Notes under the pieces: generated by a model
Seen by the model: only the letters and a program-made list of their open reading frames with translations
What the model was told of the DNA's origin: nothing
Database searches by the model: none
In this document: one piece after another, positions 9,033-17,886 of the stretch
Position numbering within the stretch: position 1 is the stretch's first letter
Layout of the letters: every line of letters starts with the position of its first letter
From: Longispora sp040681875
GTDB taxonomy: Bacteria; Actinomycetota; Actinomycetes; Mycobacteriales; Micromonosporaceae
Length of the DNA: 64,000 bases
Direction of reading: 5' to 3'
Assembly: GCF_040681875.1 (NCBI RefSeq)
Contig: NZ_JBFAZP010000002.1
Span: forward strand, 558,001-622,000
Position numbers and translations under genes: made by a program

Positions 9033-9508
9033 ATGCGTCGAGCCGTGGTCATCGCGGTCAACGGGGACGGGTTGGCCACCCTCGAGCAGTACAACGCGAC
9101 CCCGTGGTCCTACAGCGTCGAGAACTACGTGGGCGCTGAGAAGTACTGCACATCGCCGATATCGCCAACGATCCCGACGTCAACGGTGATGGCCGGGCCG
9201 ACCTGGTCATCGTCGGCTCCGGCCCCACCGGGTCGGGCCGGACCGAGGCCCAGGTCCTCGACGCGGTCACCGGGTATTCCACCTGGCTCGCGCACTGGGC
9301 CACGACGGCCGGGTACAGCGGCAGCACCGACGACCGAATCCTGATCTGATACCCGTGGGACGGCGGCTCGGGCTCTGGGGTCGCGTACCCGATGGCGATC
9401 AACCTCTCGGCAGCCACGCTCGACGGCATCCAGCCCTACGGCGACACGGTGGTCGCCAACTACGGCGGCAGCCGCCCGTCGCGACCAATGTCACCAGACT
9501 CCTCCTGA
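9033..9508 (+). pseudogene. Degraded CHAP/FG-GAP exported protein remnant
   Basis: The first 37 codons read as the tail of a CHAP domain (VNGDGLATLEQYNA, compare VNSDGTITVTEYNA in the gene at 7091). Near 9148-9150 the frame is lost; in the next frame an FG-GAP repeat continues (DVNGDGRADLVIVGSG), interrupted by an in-frame TGA around 9347-9349 and ending at 9506-9508. The N-terminal signal and catalytic Cys region are missing. So one frameshift, one nonsense codon and a 5' truncation are visible. It is a third, decayed member of the CHAP-plus-repeat family in this island. Confidence 0.7.
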
Positions 9509-9675
9509 CCTGAGGCCGGAATGCCGCCCCGCAGGCGCGTCTCGGGCGCCGGAGTGCCGTGGCCCGCCACCGCGAGAGCAATCTGGAAGAAGTTCGGTCC
9601 CCCGGAGGTCGATACGCTCCGCTGTGTCGCCGGCACGTTGGCAGCACGCGAGTCCACCACGACCGGAGGACGTTC

Positions 9676-11229
9676 ATGAGCACGCTCGACATCTACGACT
9701 ACGTCATCGTCGGCGCCGGCAGCGCGGGGATCCCCCTGGCGGCGCGGCTGAGTTCCGACCCGGCGGTGCGGGTCGCGCTGATCGAGGCGGGGCCGGACTA
9801 CCCGACCCCGGCCGGGACGCCCGCGGACCTGCTCGACGGCAACCAGATGTCGCTGGTCGAGCACGACTGGCGCTTCACCGCCGACATGCTGCCGGACCGC
9901 CGGACGCGGTACTTCCAGGGCAAGGTGGCCGGCGGCGCGTCCTCGGTCGGGAACACCATCGCGATCCGGGGTGTCCCCGACGACTTCGACAGCTGGGCCG
10001 CCGCCGGGCACACCGAATGGTCCTGGGACAAGGTGCTGCCGCACTACCTGGCGTTGGAGAACGACCTGGACTTCGGCGGCGAGTACCACGGCAAGGACGG
10101 CCCGGTGCCGATCCGGCGGTGGCGGCCGGAGGAGCTGACCACCGCGCAGCGCGTCTTCTACGACGGGTGCCTGGCGGCCGGGTTCCCCCAGGTCGACGAC
10201 CACAACCACCCGACGTCCACCGGGGTGGGGCCGGCACCGTCGAACCGGTGGGACACCCACGGCCGGGTGTCGACGGCGACGGCGTACCTGGCGGAGGCGC
10301 GGTCGCGGGAGAACCTCACGATCCTCGCCGGCACGGCGGTGAGCCGGGTACTCCTCGACGACGGGGTCGTGCGCGGCGTCGAGGTGCTGACCGGGGCGAC
10401 CACCCGGGAGCTGCGGGCCCGCCGGGTGGTCCTCGCGGCCGGGGCGGTGTGCACGCCGGCGATCCTGCTGCGCTCCGGTATCGGGCCGCGCGAGGACCTG
10501 CGCCGGCTCGGGATCGACGTGCGGCTCGACCGGCCGGGGGTCGGCGCGGGGCTGGGCGACCAGGCCCGGACCGGGGTGTTCATGGTGCCCAAGCCCGGTG
10601 CCGAGAACTTCGGCGCGTCGGTCGGGCAGATCGTGCTGCGCACGGCGGGTACGGGCTCCGGGCGCGAGAACGACATGTACTACGCGATGGTCAACCACTT
10701 CGACCTGTCCGTCCAGTTCCCGCACCTGCGGGAGGCCGCCGGGGCCGACCGGGTGTTCTGCGTGCTGGTCGTGGCCCGCGAACCCAGCTCCCGGGGCCGG
10801 GTGACCCTGGACTCCCCGGACCCGAGGGTCGCGCCGCACATCAACCTGAACTTCCTGACGACGGAGTACGACCACCGGCTGTTCGCCGACGGGCTGCGGG
10901 TCGGCTGGGAGCTGGCGCAGACCCCGGCGATCCGGGACCTGGCCGAGCGGGTGGTGATCCTCGACGACAAGGTCCTCGACTCCCCGGACACCGTGCGCGA
11001 CTATGTCACGTCCACGGTGGACTCGGCCTACAACCCGATCGGAACGGCCCGGATGGGTACCGCCGACGATCCGCTGGCCGTGGTCGACCAGCGGTGCGCG
11101 GTCATCGGGGTCGAGGGTCTGTTCGTCGCCGACGCCTCGGTGATGCCCAGCATGGCGCGGGCCAACCTCAACCTGACCACGATCATGATCGGCGAACGGG
11201 TCGCGGAGCTGCTGCGCGCGACCCGTTGA
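9676..11229 (+). CDS. GMC-family FAD-dependent oxidoreductase with atypical active site
   Basis: The 517-residue protein has an N-terminal FAD-binding GAGSAG motif (13-18), the GMC signature region GGASSVGNT, the second signature LAAGAVCTPAILLRSGIGP, and a C-terminal segment with ANLNLTT. Family members oxidise alcohols, choline or sugars. The usual catalytic His before P-x-G-T is Asn here (YNPIGTARMG), so activity may be altered. ATG 9676 has GGAGGA five bases upstream; a longer upstream reading frame lacks homology. The next gene, a methyltransferase, starts 151 bp downstream and may be co-transcribed; no other biosynthetic genes adjoin. Confidence 0.85.
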   Translation: MSTLDIYDYVIVGAGSAGIPLAARLSSDPAVRVALIEAGPDYPTPAGTPADLLDGNQMSLVEHDWRFTADMLPDRRTRYFQGKVAGGASSVGNTIAIRGVPDDFDSWAAAGHTEWSWDKVLPHYLALENDLDFGGEYHGKDGPVPIRRWRPEELTTAQRVFYDGCLAAGFPQVDDHNHPTSTGVGPAPSNRWDTHGRVSTATAYLAEARSRENLTILAGTAVSRVLLDDGVVRGVEVLTGATTRELRARRVVLAAGAVCTPAILLRSGIGPREDLRRLGIDVRLDRPGVGAGLGDQARTGVFMVPKPGAENFGASVGQIVLRTAGTGSGRENDMYYAMVNHFDLSVQFPHLREAAGADRVFCVLVVAREPSSRGRVTLDSPDPRVAPHINLNFLTTEYDHRLFADGLRVGWELAQTPAIRDLAERVVILDDKVLDSPDTVRDYVTSTVDSAYNPIGTARMGTADDPLAVVDQRCAVIGVEGLFVADASVMPSMARANLNLTTIMIGERVAELLRATR

Positions 11230-11278
11230 CCGGCGACATCCGCCCGCCGGGACGTCGGCGGTTCCGTGCGACCGTGGG

Positions 11279-11359
11279 GCGGCCGGCGCGGTCGGCCGTT
11301 CGGGGTGATCTGTCGGCGCGGCGGACCGTTCGGTGGCGAGCGGCCGGCGCGGTCGGCCG
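11279..11359. repeat. 20-bp direct repeat, spacing 61 bp
   Basis: An identical 20-base GC-rich word starts at 11279 and 11340, with GTTCGG-like sequence between, in the gap between the oxidoreductase and methyltransferase genes. No function is evident. Confidence 0.6.
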
Positions 11360-11380
11360 GACAGAGGTGGAGGACGCACG

Positions 11381-12418
11381 ATGACGACAGTGGACAACCA
11401 CCGGCCCGGGCCGGACGGGCCACCCGGGTCCGACCCGGAGGCCGTCTCCCCGGCCCGGATCCTGGAACTGGTCAGCGGCTTCCGGGCGGCGAAGTTCCTG
11501 ATGGCGGCCAGTGACCTCGGCGTGTTCGAGGCGCTGGCCGACGCGCCCGCCCCGATCGAGGTGCTCGCCGCGCGCACCGACCTCACCCGGCGGGCGGCCC
11601 GGATCGTCGCGGACGCCATGGTCGCGCTCGGGCTGCTCGACCGCACCGGGGACACGTACCGCAACAGCGCGGCGGCGGCCGCGTACCTGACGGGAACCGG
11701 TTCTTCGGATCTTCGCCCTTTCCTCCGGTTCTCCGACCGGATGAGCTACCCGGCGTGGACGGACCTCGCGCACGCGCTCCGGCACGGCCCGACCACCCAG
11801 ATCACCGACCTGGACCCCACCCTCCAGAAGGTCTTCTCCGAGGGGGTCGAGGCCCTCAACGCCGGCCCGGCCGAGGCGCTCGCCGCGAGCGTGGACCTCG
11901 CCGGCCGACACCGGCTGCTCGACGTCGGCGGCGGCACCGGCTCGTGGTCGATCAGGGTCGCGCGGGCCCACCCGGAGGTGACCGCGACGGTGGTCGAGCT
12001 GCCCCAGGTGGTCGACCTCGCCCGGCGGCGGATCGCCGAGCACGGGCTGGCGGGGCGGATCGGGGTCGTGGCCGGGGACATCAGGACCGCCGACCTGCCC
12101 ACCGGCCACGACTGCGCCCTGCTCGCGAACGTCGTGCACTGCTTCTCGCCGGCGGACAACCAGCTGCTGCTGGGCAACGTGCGCCGCGCGGTCGGCCGGG
12201 GCGCGCTGCTGCTCCTGGCCGACATCTGGACCGACCCGACCCACACGGAGCCGGTGGTCGCCGCGCTGATGGCCGGCGAGTACGCGGTCAACATCGCCGA
12301 CGGCGACGTGTACAGCGTCGTGGAGGCCCGGGCGTGGCTGGCCGGCACGGGCTGGCGGTTCGTCGGACACCGGGACCTGACGGGTACGAAGTCGGTGGTG
12401 GTCGCCGAGGCGGTGTGA
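11381..12418 (+). CDS. SAM-dependent O-methyltransferase (family 2, plant/antibiotic OMT type)
   Basis: The 345-residue protein has an N-terminal winged-helix dimerisation domain (about 25-110) and a Rossmann domain with SAM motif LLDVGGGTG (179-187). The acidic residue of motif II (VELP) and a candidate general base His253 (VVHCFSPADN) are present, as in acetylserotonin/caffeate OMT-like enzymes that methylate phenolic or enolic hydroxyls in secondary metabolites. ATG 11381 is preceded by GGTGGAGG. The acceptor is unknown. It may work with the adjacent GMC oxidoreductase, but it lies 37 kb from the polyketide genes. Confidence 0.85.
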   Translation: MTTVDNHRPGPDGPPGSDPEAVSPARILELVSGFRAAKFLMAASDLGVFEALADAPAPIEVLAARTDLTRRAARIVADAMVALGLLDRTGDTYRNSAAAAAYLTGTGSSDLRPFLRFSDRMSYPAWTDLAHALRHGPTTQITDLDPTLQKVFSEGVEALNAGPAEALAASVDLAGRHRLLDVGGGTGSWSIRVARAHPEVTATVVELPQVVDLARRRIAEHGLAGRIGVVAGDIRTADLPTGHDCALLANVVHCFSPADNQLLLGNVRRAVGRGALLLLADIWTDPTHTEPVVAALMAGEYAVNIADGDVYSVVEARAWLAGTGWRFVGHRDLTGTKSVVVAEAV

Positions 12419-12552
12419 CCCGGGTCCGGCCAGGTGTGCCCCCAGCGCTCCGACCAGGCAATATACCCGAGCTCTACCGGGACCCAACCGGACTTGACCA
12501 TGGTGCTCCCTGCGGGCGGTACTGCCGCCCACAGCGCAGACAAGGAGTCACC

Positions 12553-12876
12553 ATGACAAAGAAGCACCGTTTGCTGAGTGCCGCCGCCGTCGTCGGGATG
12601 GTCGTGCTCGGCACGGTCCTGCCCGCCACCGCCGCGCAGGCGGACTCGCTGTGCCTCAACGGCAAGAAGGAGTATCCGACGGAGACCACCTTCCGGCTCA
12701 CCTGCTACACCGACAACATGACGCTGGTGTACGCGGCGACCAACTGTTACAGCGCGGTGAACGGCAACTACGTGACCTGGCGGAAGAGCACGCATGCCTT
12801 CATGGTCGGCCAGGCGACCACGAACCCGTGCCCCAGCGGCACGTACGCGGCCAACGGCTGGGCGAAGAAGGCCTGA
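12553..12876 (+). CDS. Small secreted protein, four cysteines, unknown function
   Basis: The 107-residue preprotein has a clear Sec signal peptide (1-32, ending AQA). The mature part of about 75 residues carries four Cys (in LCLNG, LTCYT, TNCYS and NPCPSG), compatible with two disulfides, and is otherwise polar. ATG 12553 has AAGGAG five bases upstream. It is monocistronic, preceded by a leader with a GGGCGG/CCGCCC hairpin and followed by a strong terminator. I do not recognise the family; length and Cys spacing suggest a stable extracellular domain such as an inhibitor or wall-associated protein. Confidence 0.8.
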   Translation: MTKKHRLLSAAAVVGMVVLGTVLPATAAQADSLCLNGKKEYPTETTFRLTCYTDNMTLVYAATNCYSAVNGNYVTWRKSTHAFMVGQATTNPCPSGTYAANGWAKKA

Positions 12877-12889
12877 CCCACCGCGGGTC

Positions 12890-12922
12890 GCGACCCCGGG
12901 GCCGACCGCGCCCCGGGGTCGC
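12890..12922 (+). terminator. Perfect 13-bp hairpin after the small secreted protein
   Basis: Arms 12890-12902 and 12910-12922 are perfectly complementary with a 7-base loop, starting 14 bp after the stop. Confidence 0.75.
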
Positions 12923-13103
12923 AGGTCTCCGGCCGCGACCCGTCATTGTGGATGGAGGGCTCGGCCGGGAGGACTTCGACAAAAGGGGCCGGGTCGCCAC
13001 CGTGTGATATGACTGGATCCAGTCGAAAAGGGCGGAAGCCCGCCGCCGACCGGGCGCTCGCGAACGAGTGCCGGCCCCGATCAGCGGCCACCGAAGGAGC
13101 AGC

Positions 13104-14000
13104 ATGTCCACTCGCCGCACGTTTCTGACCGCCGGTGCCGCCGTGGCGGTCGGCGCACTCGGCACCGCCGGGACCGCCGCCGCCAGCCCCTCCGCGACGG
13201 CCGGCCTGCGGGGCCGCCTCCGCCGCCTGGAGCGCGCACACGACGCCCGGATCGGCGCCTACGGGCACAACCTGCGGACCGGCGCGATCGCGGCGTACCG
13301 GGCCGACGAGCTGTTCCCGATGTGCTCGGTGTTCAAGACCCTCGCCGCCGCCGCGGTGCTGCGCGCCTTCGGGTCCGGAGAACGGGCCCTCTCCCGCACC
13401 GTCCGCTACAACCAGGCAGACATCGACCGGGCCGGGTACTCCCCCGTCACCTCCCTCCCCGGGAACCTCGCGGACGGCATGACGATCGGTGAACTGTGCG
13501 CGGCGGCCCTCAGCCACAGCGACAACACGGCCGCCAACCTCCTGCTGGCCGAGGTCGACGGGCCGGCCGCGGTGACCCGGCTGTGCCGCGCGCTCGGCGA
13601 CCCGGTGACCCGGCTGGACCGCTGGGAGTCCGAACTCAACTCCGCCGAGCCCTGGCGGCGGGAGGACACCACCAGCCCCCGGGCCGTCACCGACACCTAC
13701 CGGCGGCTCCTGCTCGGCACCGCCCTCGACGGCGAGGGCCGGACCCTGCTGGGCACCTGGCTGCGGCGGAACACCACCAACGGCGACACCTTCCGCGCCG
13801 GGCTGCCCGCCGACTGGGTGCTGGCCGACAAGACCGGATCCGGCGAGTACGGCACCCGCAACGACGTGGGCGTCGCCTGGACGTCGACCGGCACCCCGAT
13901 CGCGCTGGCCGTCCTCACCACGCACACCGACGCCGCCGCGCGGCCGGACAACGCCCTGGTGGCCGCCACCGCCGCGCACCTGGCGGCCGCGCTCACCTGA
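13104..14000 (+). CDS. Tat-exported class A beta-lactamase
   Basis: The 298-residue protein starts with a twin-arginine signal (STRRTFLTAG; cleavage near AAAS). It carries all class A serine beta-lactamase motifs: Ser75-x-x-Lys78 (CSVFK), SDN at 139-141, the omega-loop RWESELN with Glu175 (Ambler 166) and KTG at 243-245. By family it hydrolyses beta-lactams outside the membrane by an acyl-enzyme route. ATG 13104 has GAAGGA upstream. No regulator of the BlaI/BlaR type adjoins, so expression is probably constitutive. It looks like an ordinary chromosomal actinomycete enzyme. Confidence 0.95.
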   Translation: MSTRRTFLTAGAAVAVGALGTAGTAAASPSATAGLRGRLRRLERAHDARIGAYGHNLRTGAIAAYRADELFPMCSVFKTLAAAAVLRAFGSGERALSRTVRYNQADIDRAGYSPVTSLPGNLADGMTIGELCAAALSHSDNTAANLLLAEVDGPAAVTRLCRALGDPVTRLDRWESELNSAEPWRREDTTSPRAVTDTYRRLLLGTALDGEGRTLLGTWLRRNTTNGDTFRAGLPADWVLADKTGSGEYGTRNDVGVAWTSTGTPIALAVLTTHTDAAARPDNALVAATAAHLAAALT

Positions 14001-14032
14001 CGCCCCGGCACCGCCGCCGACGCCCCGGCCCC

Positions 14033-14092
<60 letters not shown>

Positions 14093-14097
14093 GAGGG

Positions 14098-14988
14098 TCA
14101 GCCCGCCATCGCCCGGGGCGCGGCCGCAGGCGGCTGGGGCAGCACCCGGGGCACGATCGACGCCAGTACCTCGAACCCGGCCCGGGTCTCCTCGTCCAGG
14201 GGCAGGTGCACGGTCATCCGCACGGTGCGCTGCTCCGACAGCCACAGGTGACTGGCCTCGCACCGCAACCGGCCGGCCCGCGGGTGCCGGTACTCCTTCA
14301 CGGTCGGGTCCATCGGCGCCACCTCGTTGCGGTCCCACAGCTCGCGGAACTCGGGCGAGTGCTCCCGCAGGTCCGCCAGCAGCCGGGCCCAGCCGGGGTC
14401 GCCGATCTGGGTGGCGCTGTCGGCGCGGGCCTTGGCGACGATCAGGCGGGCCCGGTCCGGCCAGTCCCGCAGCAGCCGGCGCCACTCCGGGTCGGTGAAC
14501 ACCATCCAGAGCGTGTTGCGGTACCGGGGCGGCACCGCCCGGTAGTCGCCGTACAGGCCGAGGTGCGCCCGGTTGCCGGCGAGGAACTCCCACCGGGGCC
14601 CGATCACCACGGCCGGGAACGGGTCGAACTGGTCCAGCATCATCCGGACCGCCGCGCTGACCCCCGGGACCTCCTCCTCGACCAGGTCGGGGTCGGGCAC
14701 CTCGGCGAGGGTGAACACGTGCGCGCGCTCCGTCGGGTCCATGCCCAGCACCCGGGCCACCGAGCGGAGCACCTGGGCGGACACGTTGATCGGCCGGCCC
14801 TGCTCCAGCCACGTGTACCAGGTGATGCCGACCCCGGCCAGCAGCGCCAGCTCCTCGCGGCGCAGCCCCGGGGTGCGGCGGCGCAGGCCGGGGGGCATGC
14901 CCACCATCTCGGGGGTCGTCCGTTCCCGCCGGGACCGGAGGAAGTCCCCCAGGTACCGCCGCCGTTTCGCCGCCTGTTCCGCGTCCAC
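14098..14988 (-). CDS. XRE-family regulator with MmyB-like ligand-binding domain
   Basis: The 296-residue protein has an N-terminal helix-turn-helix (about 40-95, with LRREELALLAGVGITWYTWLEQG) and a C-terminal MmyB-like PAS-related domain (about 105-270). In related streptomycete proteins that domain binds fatty-acyl ligands. The gene is divergent from an MFS exporter gene (15091), and family members commonly repress such a neighbour. The shared region contains TGGTACCA-type repeats that may be its operator. ATG 14988 chosen; the N-terminal residues match the usual start of the family. Confidence 0.85.
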   Translation of the reverse strand: MDAEQAAKRRRYLGDFLRSRRERTTPEMVGMPPGLRRRTPGLRREELALLAGVGITWYTWLEQGRPINVSAQVLRSVARVLGMDPTERAHVFTLAEVPDPDLVEEEVPGVSAAVRMMLDQFDPFPAVVIGPRWEFLAGNRAHLGLYGDYRAVPPRYRNTLWMVFTDPEWRRLLRDWPDRARLIVAKARADSATQIGDPGWARLLADLREHSPEFRELWDRNEVAPMDPTVKEYRHPRAGRLRCEASHLWLSEQRTVRMTVHLPLDEETRAGFEVLASIVPRVLPQPPAAAPRAMAG

Positions 14989-15090
14989 CCGGCCATCCTG
15001 CCCCGGCGCGGACCGGCTTGCCAGGTGCTGTCAGTACCAGCATCGGCACGCACTTGGTACCAGGTGGCGCCCGGCACCAGAGTCCAGATC

Positions 15091-16512
15091 ATGGCGATCA
15101 CGAGTGTCCTGTCGGGTCCGTCCGCGACCCGTCCCGCCCCGTGGCGGGCCCTTCCCGTCCTGCTGACCGGCGCGTTCCTGCCGGTGCTGGACGCCTTCAT
15201 CGTCAACGTGGCCCTGCCCAGCATCGGCGGCTCCCTGCGCGCCGGCCCGGCGGAGCTGGAACTCACGGTGTCCGGCTACGGCGTCGCGTACGCCTGCGCG
15301 CTCGTCGCGGGCGGCCGGCTCGGGGACCGGTTCGGCCGGCGGCGGCTGTTCATGGTCGGCATGCTGGCCTTCACCCTGATGTCCACCGGCTGCGGACTCG
15401 CGCCGTCCACGGCCGCGCTGATCGGGTTCCGGGTGGCGCAGGGCCTGGCGGCGGCGCTGATGTTCCCGCAGGTCCTGGCCGCGATCCAGGCGGGCTTCTC
15501 CGGCGCGGAGCGGCAACGCGCGGTCGGCGTGTTCGGGGCCGTGATCGGCGCGGCGGGCGCGGTCGGCCAGGTGTTCGGCGGCTGGTTGCTGTCCGCCGAC
15601 GTCGCCGGGCTGTCCTGGCGGCCGTTGTTCCTGGTCAACGTGCCGGTCGGCGTCCTGGCCCTGCTGCTCTGCCGGCGGCTGGTCCCGGAGACCCGGTCGG
15701 ACTCGGCGCCCCGGGTCGACGTGCGCGGCGCGGTGTTCCTGGCGGTCGCCATCGCCCTCGTCCTGGTGCCGGCGACCCTGGGCCGGGCCGACGGCTGGCC
15801 ACTGTGGACGTGGCTGTGCCTGGCCGGCGCCGTCCCGGTCGGGATCGCGTTCGCCGTCTCCCAACACAGGTCAGAGGCCTCGGGGGGTACGCCGCTCCTG
15901 CCGCCCTCGCTGCTGCGCCTGCCGGCCGCCCGCCGGGCCCTGGTGGCGGTCACCCTGTTCGCGTCGTGTATCGGCGGCTTCCTGTTCACCACGGCGATCA
16001 CCCTGCAGGTCGGCCACGGGTTCACCCCGGTCGGGGCCGGGCTGGCCATGGGCCCGTGCACCCTGGCGTTCCTCGGGGTGGCGGTGTGCACCGGCCGCCT
16101 GGTCGCCCGGTACGGCACCCGGCTGCTCGTCGTCGGCGCCGTGACCTTCGCGGTGGGGCTCGCCGGTTTCGGGGCGGTCGTCGCGCTGTCGGACCGGGTG
16201 ACCGTGCTCGGGGCCGCGCTGCCGTTGGCCGTGGCCGGGGCAGGGTGGGCGGCTCTGCTCGTACCCCTCGTCGGGTTGGTCCTGGCGGGGTTGCCCGCCG
16301 AGCGGGCCGGACTGGCGGGCGGGGTGCTGTCCACCGCGTTGCAGATCGGCCTGGCCCTGGGCGCGTCGGTCCTCGGGTCGGTGCTGTTCGCGATCGTCGG
16401 GACCGGCGGGGATCCGGGCCGGTGGCGGGCCGCCACGCTGACCGGGGTGGCCGTGGAGTGCGCGCTGGCACTGACGGTGGCGGCGATCGTGGGCAGGCTC
16501 CGGGCCCGTTGA
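15091..16512 (+). CDS. MFS drug exporter, DHA2-like
   Basis: The 473-residue membrane protein has about 14 predicted helices. Motif A (GRLGDRFGRRRLF) is in the loop between helices 2 and 3, and motif C-like Gly-rich sequence (GAVIGAAGAVGQVFGGW) lies in helix 5, as in proton-coupled antiporters of the EmrB/QacA group. It probably exports a toxic or endogenous compound. It is divergent from the XRE regulator gene. ATG 15091 fits the helix-1 start, but the ribosome binding site is weak (CCAGATC just upstream). Confidence 0.85.
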   Translation: MAITSVLSGPSATRPAPWRALPVLLTGAFLPVLDAFIVNVALPSIGGSLRAGPAELELTVSGYGVAYACALVAGGRLGDRFGRRRLFMVGMLAFTLMSTGCGLAPSTAALIGFRVAQGLAAALMFPQVLAAIQAGFSGAERQRAVGVFGAVIGAAGAVGQVFGGWLLSADVAGLSWRPLFLVNVPVGVLALLLCRRLVPETRSDSAPRVDVRGAVFLAVAIALVLVPATLGRADGWPLWTWLCLAGAVPVGIAFAVSQHRSEASGGTPLLPPSLLRLPAARRALVAVTLFASCIGGFLFTTAITLQVGHGFTPVGAGLAMGPCTLAFLGVAVCTGRLVARYGTRLLVVGAVTFAVGLAGFGAVVALSDRVTVLGAALPLAVAGAGWAALLVPLVGLVLAGLPAERAGLAGGVLSTALQIGLALGASVLGSVLFAIVGTGGDPGRWRAATLTGVAVECALALTVAAIVGRLRAR

Positions 16513-16584
16513 GCCGCGCCGGCCGACTCCCGCGCCGCCCATGCCCTGGCCGTGGCCGGCCGGGTGGCCGACAGTGGCCGGCCC

Positions 16585-16668
16585 AGCCCTGGTCGAAGGC
16601 GGTCGGGCCCTGGCCGAGGGTGGTCCGGCCCTGGTCGAGGGTGGCCCGGCCCTGGTCGAGAGTGGTCG
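16585..16668. repeat. Four tandem 21-bp units between convergent genes
   Basis: Units start at 16585, 16606, 16627 and 16648 with consensus GGCCCTGGTCGAGGGTGGTC plus one base. Positions 4-14 are almost invariant. The array lies between the stops of the MFS exporter and the minus-strand half-MFS gene and is probably not translated. Confidence 0.85.
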
Positions 16669-16677
16669 GGTGCCGGG

Positions 16678-17328
16678 TCAGACCGACGGTCTGGTCTGCG
16701 GCGGGGTCGGCCGGGACGCGCGGCCCGTCAGCAGGACGATGCCGCCCACCGCCGCGATCAGCAGCGCCACGATCCCGACCGGCAGAGCCAGCAGGAAAGG
16801 CAACCGCCAGCTGGCCAACTGCTCCGTGACCGCCCCGACCACCGGCCCGAGCACCAGCGCCACCAGCACCGCGCCCGCGACGACGGCCGCCAGCACCCCG
16901 CGGCGCGCCATCCGCGCGACCAGCGCGCCCGTGACGCCCCAGGCCAGACCGGCCCCCAGCCCGGTCACCGCGCGGCCGACCAGCAGCAGGACGCTGTCGG
17001 GGGCGAAGGCGGTCAGGAGGGCTCCGAGCATGAGGAGCACGCTCGCGGGCACCGCGACGGAGGTCGGCCACCGCCAGCCGACCAGGGCGCCGACCCCGGC
17101 GGCCAGGATCGCCGGCAGCAGGTAGGCGACCAGCACCAGGGCGAGCACCGAGTTCGCCAGGGCCAGGTCGCGCTGGATCGCGGTCCATTCCGGCCCGACG
17201 GTGACGAGGGCCAGGAACGCGCCGAGCGACGCGGCGATCGTCGGCCCGATCAGCAGCCAGGCGGGCCGGGGGCCGGGGCCGGGGCTCGGGGCGGGCTGGT
17301 GCGGGGCGGTGGGGAAGGGCTGCGTCAT
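16678..17328 (-). CDS. Six-helix membrane protein resembling half of an MFS transporter
   Basis: The 216-residue protein has a Pro-rich cytoplasmic N-terminus (1-22) and six predicted helices. It resembles the N-terminal half of MFS carriers: a helix-1 region, a Gly/Arg loop and a Gly-rich helix 4 (LVGRAVTGLGAGLAWG). Full MFS proteins have 12-14 helices, so this is either a truncated gene or a half-size protein that would have to dimerise. No downstream remnant of the C-terminal half is visible; the array at 16585-16668 follows directly. Function unknown. Confidence 0.65.
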   Translation of the reverse strand: MTQPFPTAPHQPAPSPGPGPRPAWLLIGPTIAASLGAFLALVTVGPEWTAIQRDLALANSVLALVLVAYLLPAILAAGVGALVGWRWPTSVAVPASVLLMLGALLTAFAPDSVLLLVGRAVTGLGAGLAWGVTGALVARMARRGVLAAVVAGAVLVALVLGPVVGAVTEQLASWRLPFLLALPVGIVALLIAAVGGIVLLTGRASRPTPPQTRPSV

Positions 17329-17446
17329 CCCGCAGAGGATACGGGCGCGGTGCCACCCCGGCGGGTGCGCGTGACCTTCCTCATCGGAGGCCGGCCCCGG
17401 TCCCCGCCGCTGGCGGACACGGCGGACCGCCCGCTCCCCCGATGCC

Positions 17447-17857
17447 TCAGGCGCGGGGCCGGAGCCGGGCCAGGGGGATCAGGACCAGCAGCGGGACGAA
17501 CAGCGTCCACTGGGGCAGGGTGAACACCGCCGGGCCGAAGGCGGCCAGGTTCACGGTGAGGAACACCACGGTGAAGGTGGCCGCGAGGAACCAGGTGTAG
17601 AGGAGTACCGGGCGGGCGAGGGTCCGGTCGGCGCGGGCGGCCCAGAACAGGGCCACGGGCAGGGACGCGAGGACCAGGGTGGACACGTGCCACAGCACAC
17701 GGAACAGCTGCCGGGTCGGCGCGTCGAGGCCGGAGGCGAGCAGCGGGTCGACGAACTCGGGGGTACCCCCGAACACGTGGAGCGCGGTGATGGCGGCGGC
17801 GAGCGCGGCGGCCACCCACAGCGGCCAGCGACGGGTCGGGGCGACGGCGACGGGCAT
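17447..17857 (-). CDS. Four-helix integral membrane protein, unknown function
   Basis: The 136-residue protein is almost entirely hydrophobic with four predicted helices (about 13-28, 50-70, 80-102, 110-130) and a short basic C-terminus. ATG 17857 is preceded by GGAGGA with a five-base spacer. The TetR gene lies 29 bp upstream on the same strand, so it is probably in that operon and may be its regulatory target. It does not match a transporter family that I recognise. Confidence 0.75.
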   Translation of the reverse strand: MPVAVAPTRRWPLWVAAALAAAITALHVFGGTPEFVDPLLASGLDAPTRQLFRVLWHVSTLVLASLPVALFWAARADRTLARPVLLYTWFLAATFTVVFLTVNLAAFGPAVFTLPQWTLFVPLLVLIPLARLRPRA

Positions 17858-17886
17858 GGAGTTCCTCCGGTGGGTGTGGGTGGCTG

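Noticed and set aside
13104..14000. Beta-lactamase as self-resistance for a beta-lactam made nearby
   Set aside because: No beta-lactam biosynthetic genes occur in the window; a chromosomal class A enzyme is common in actinomycetes.
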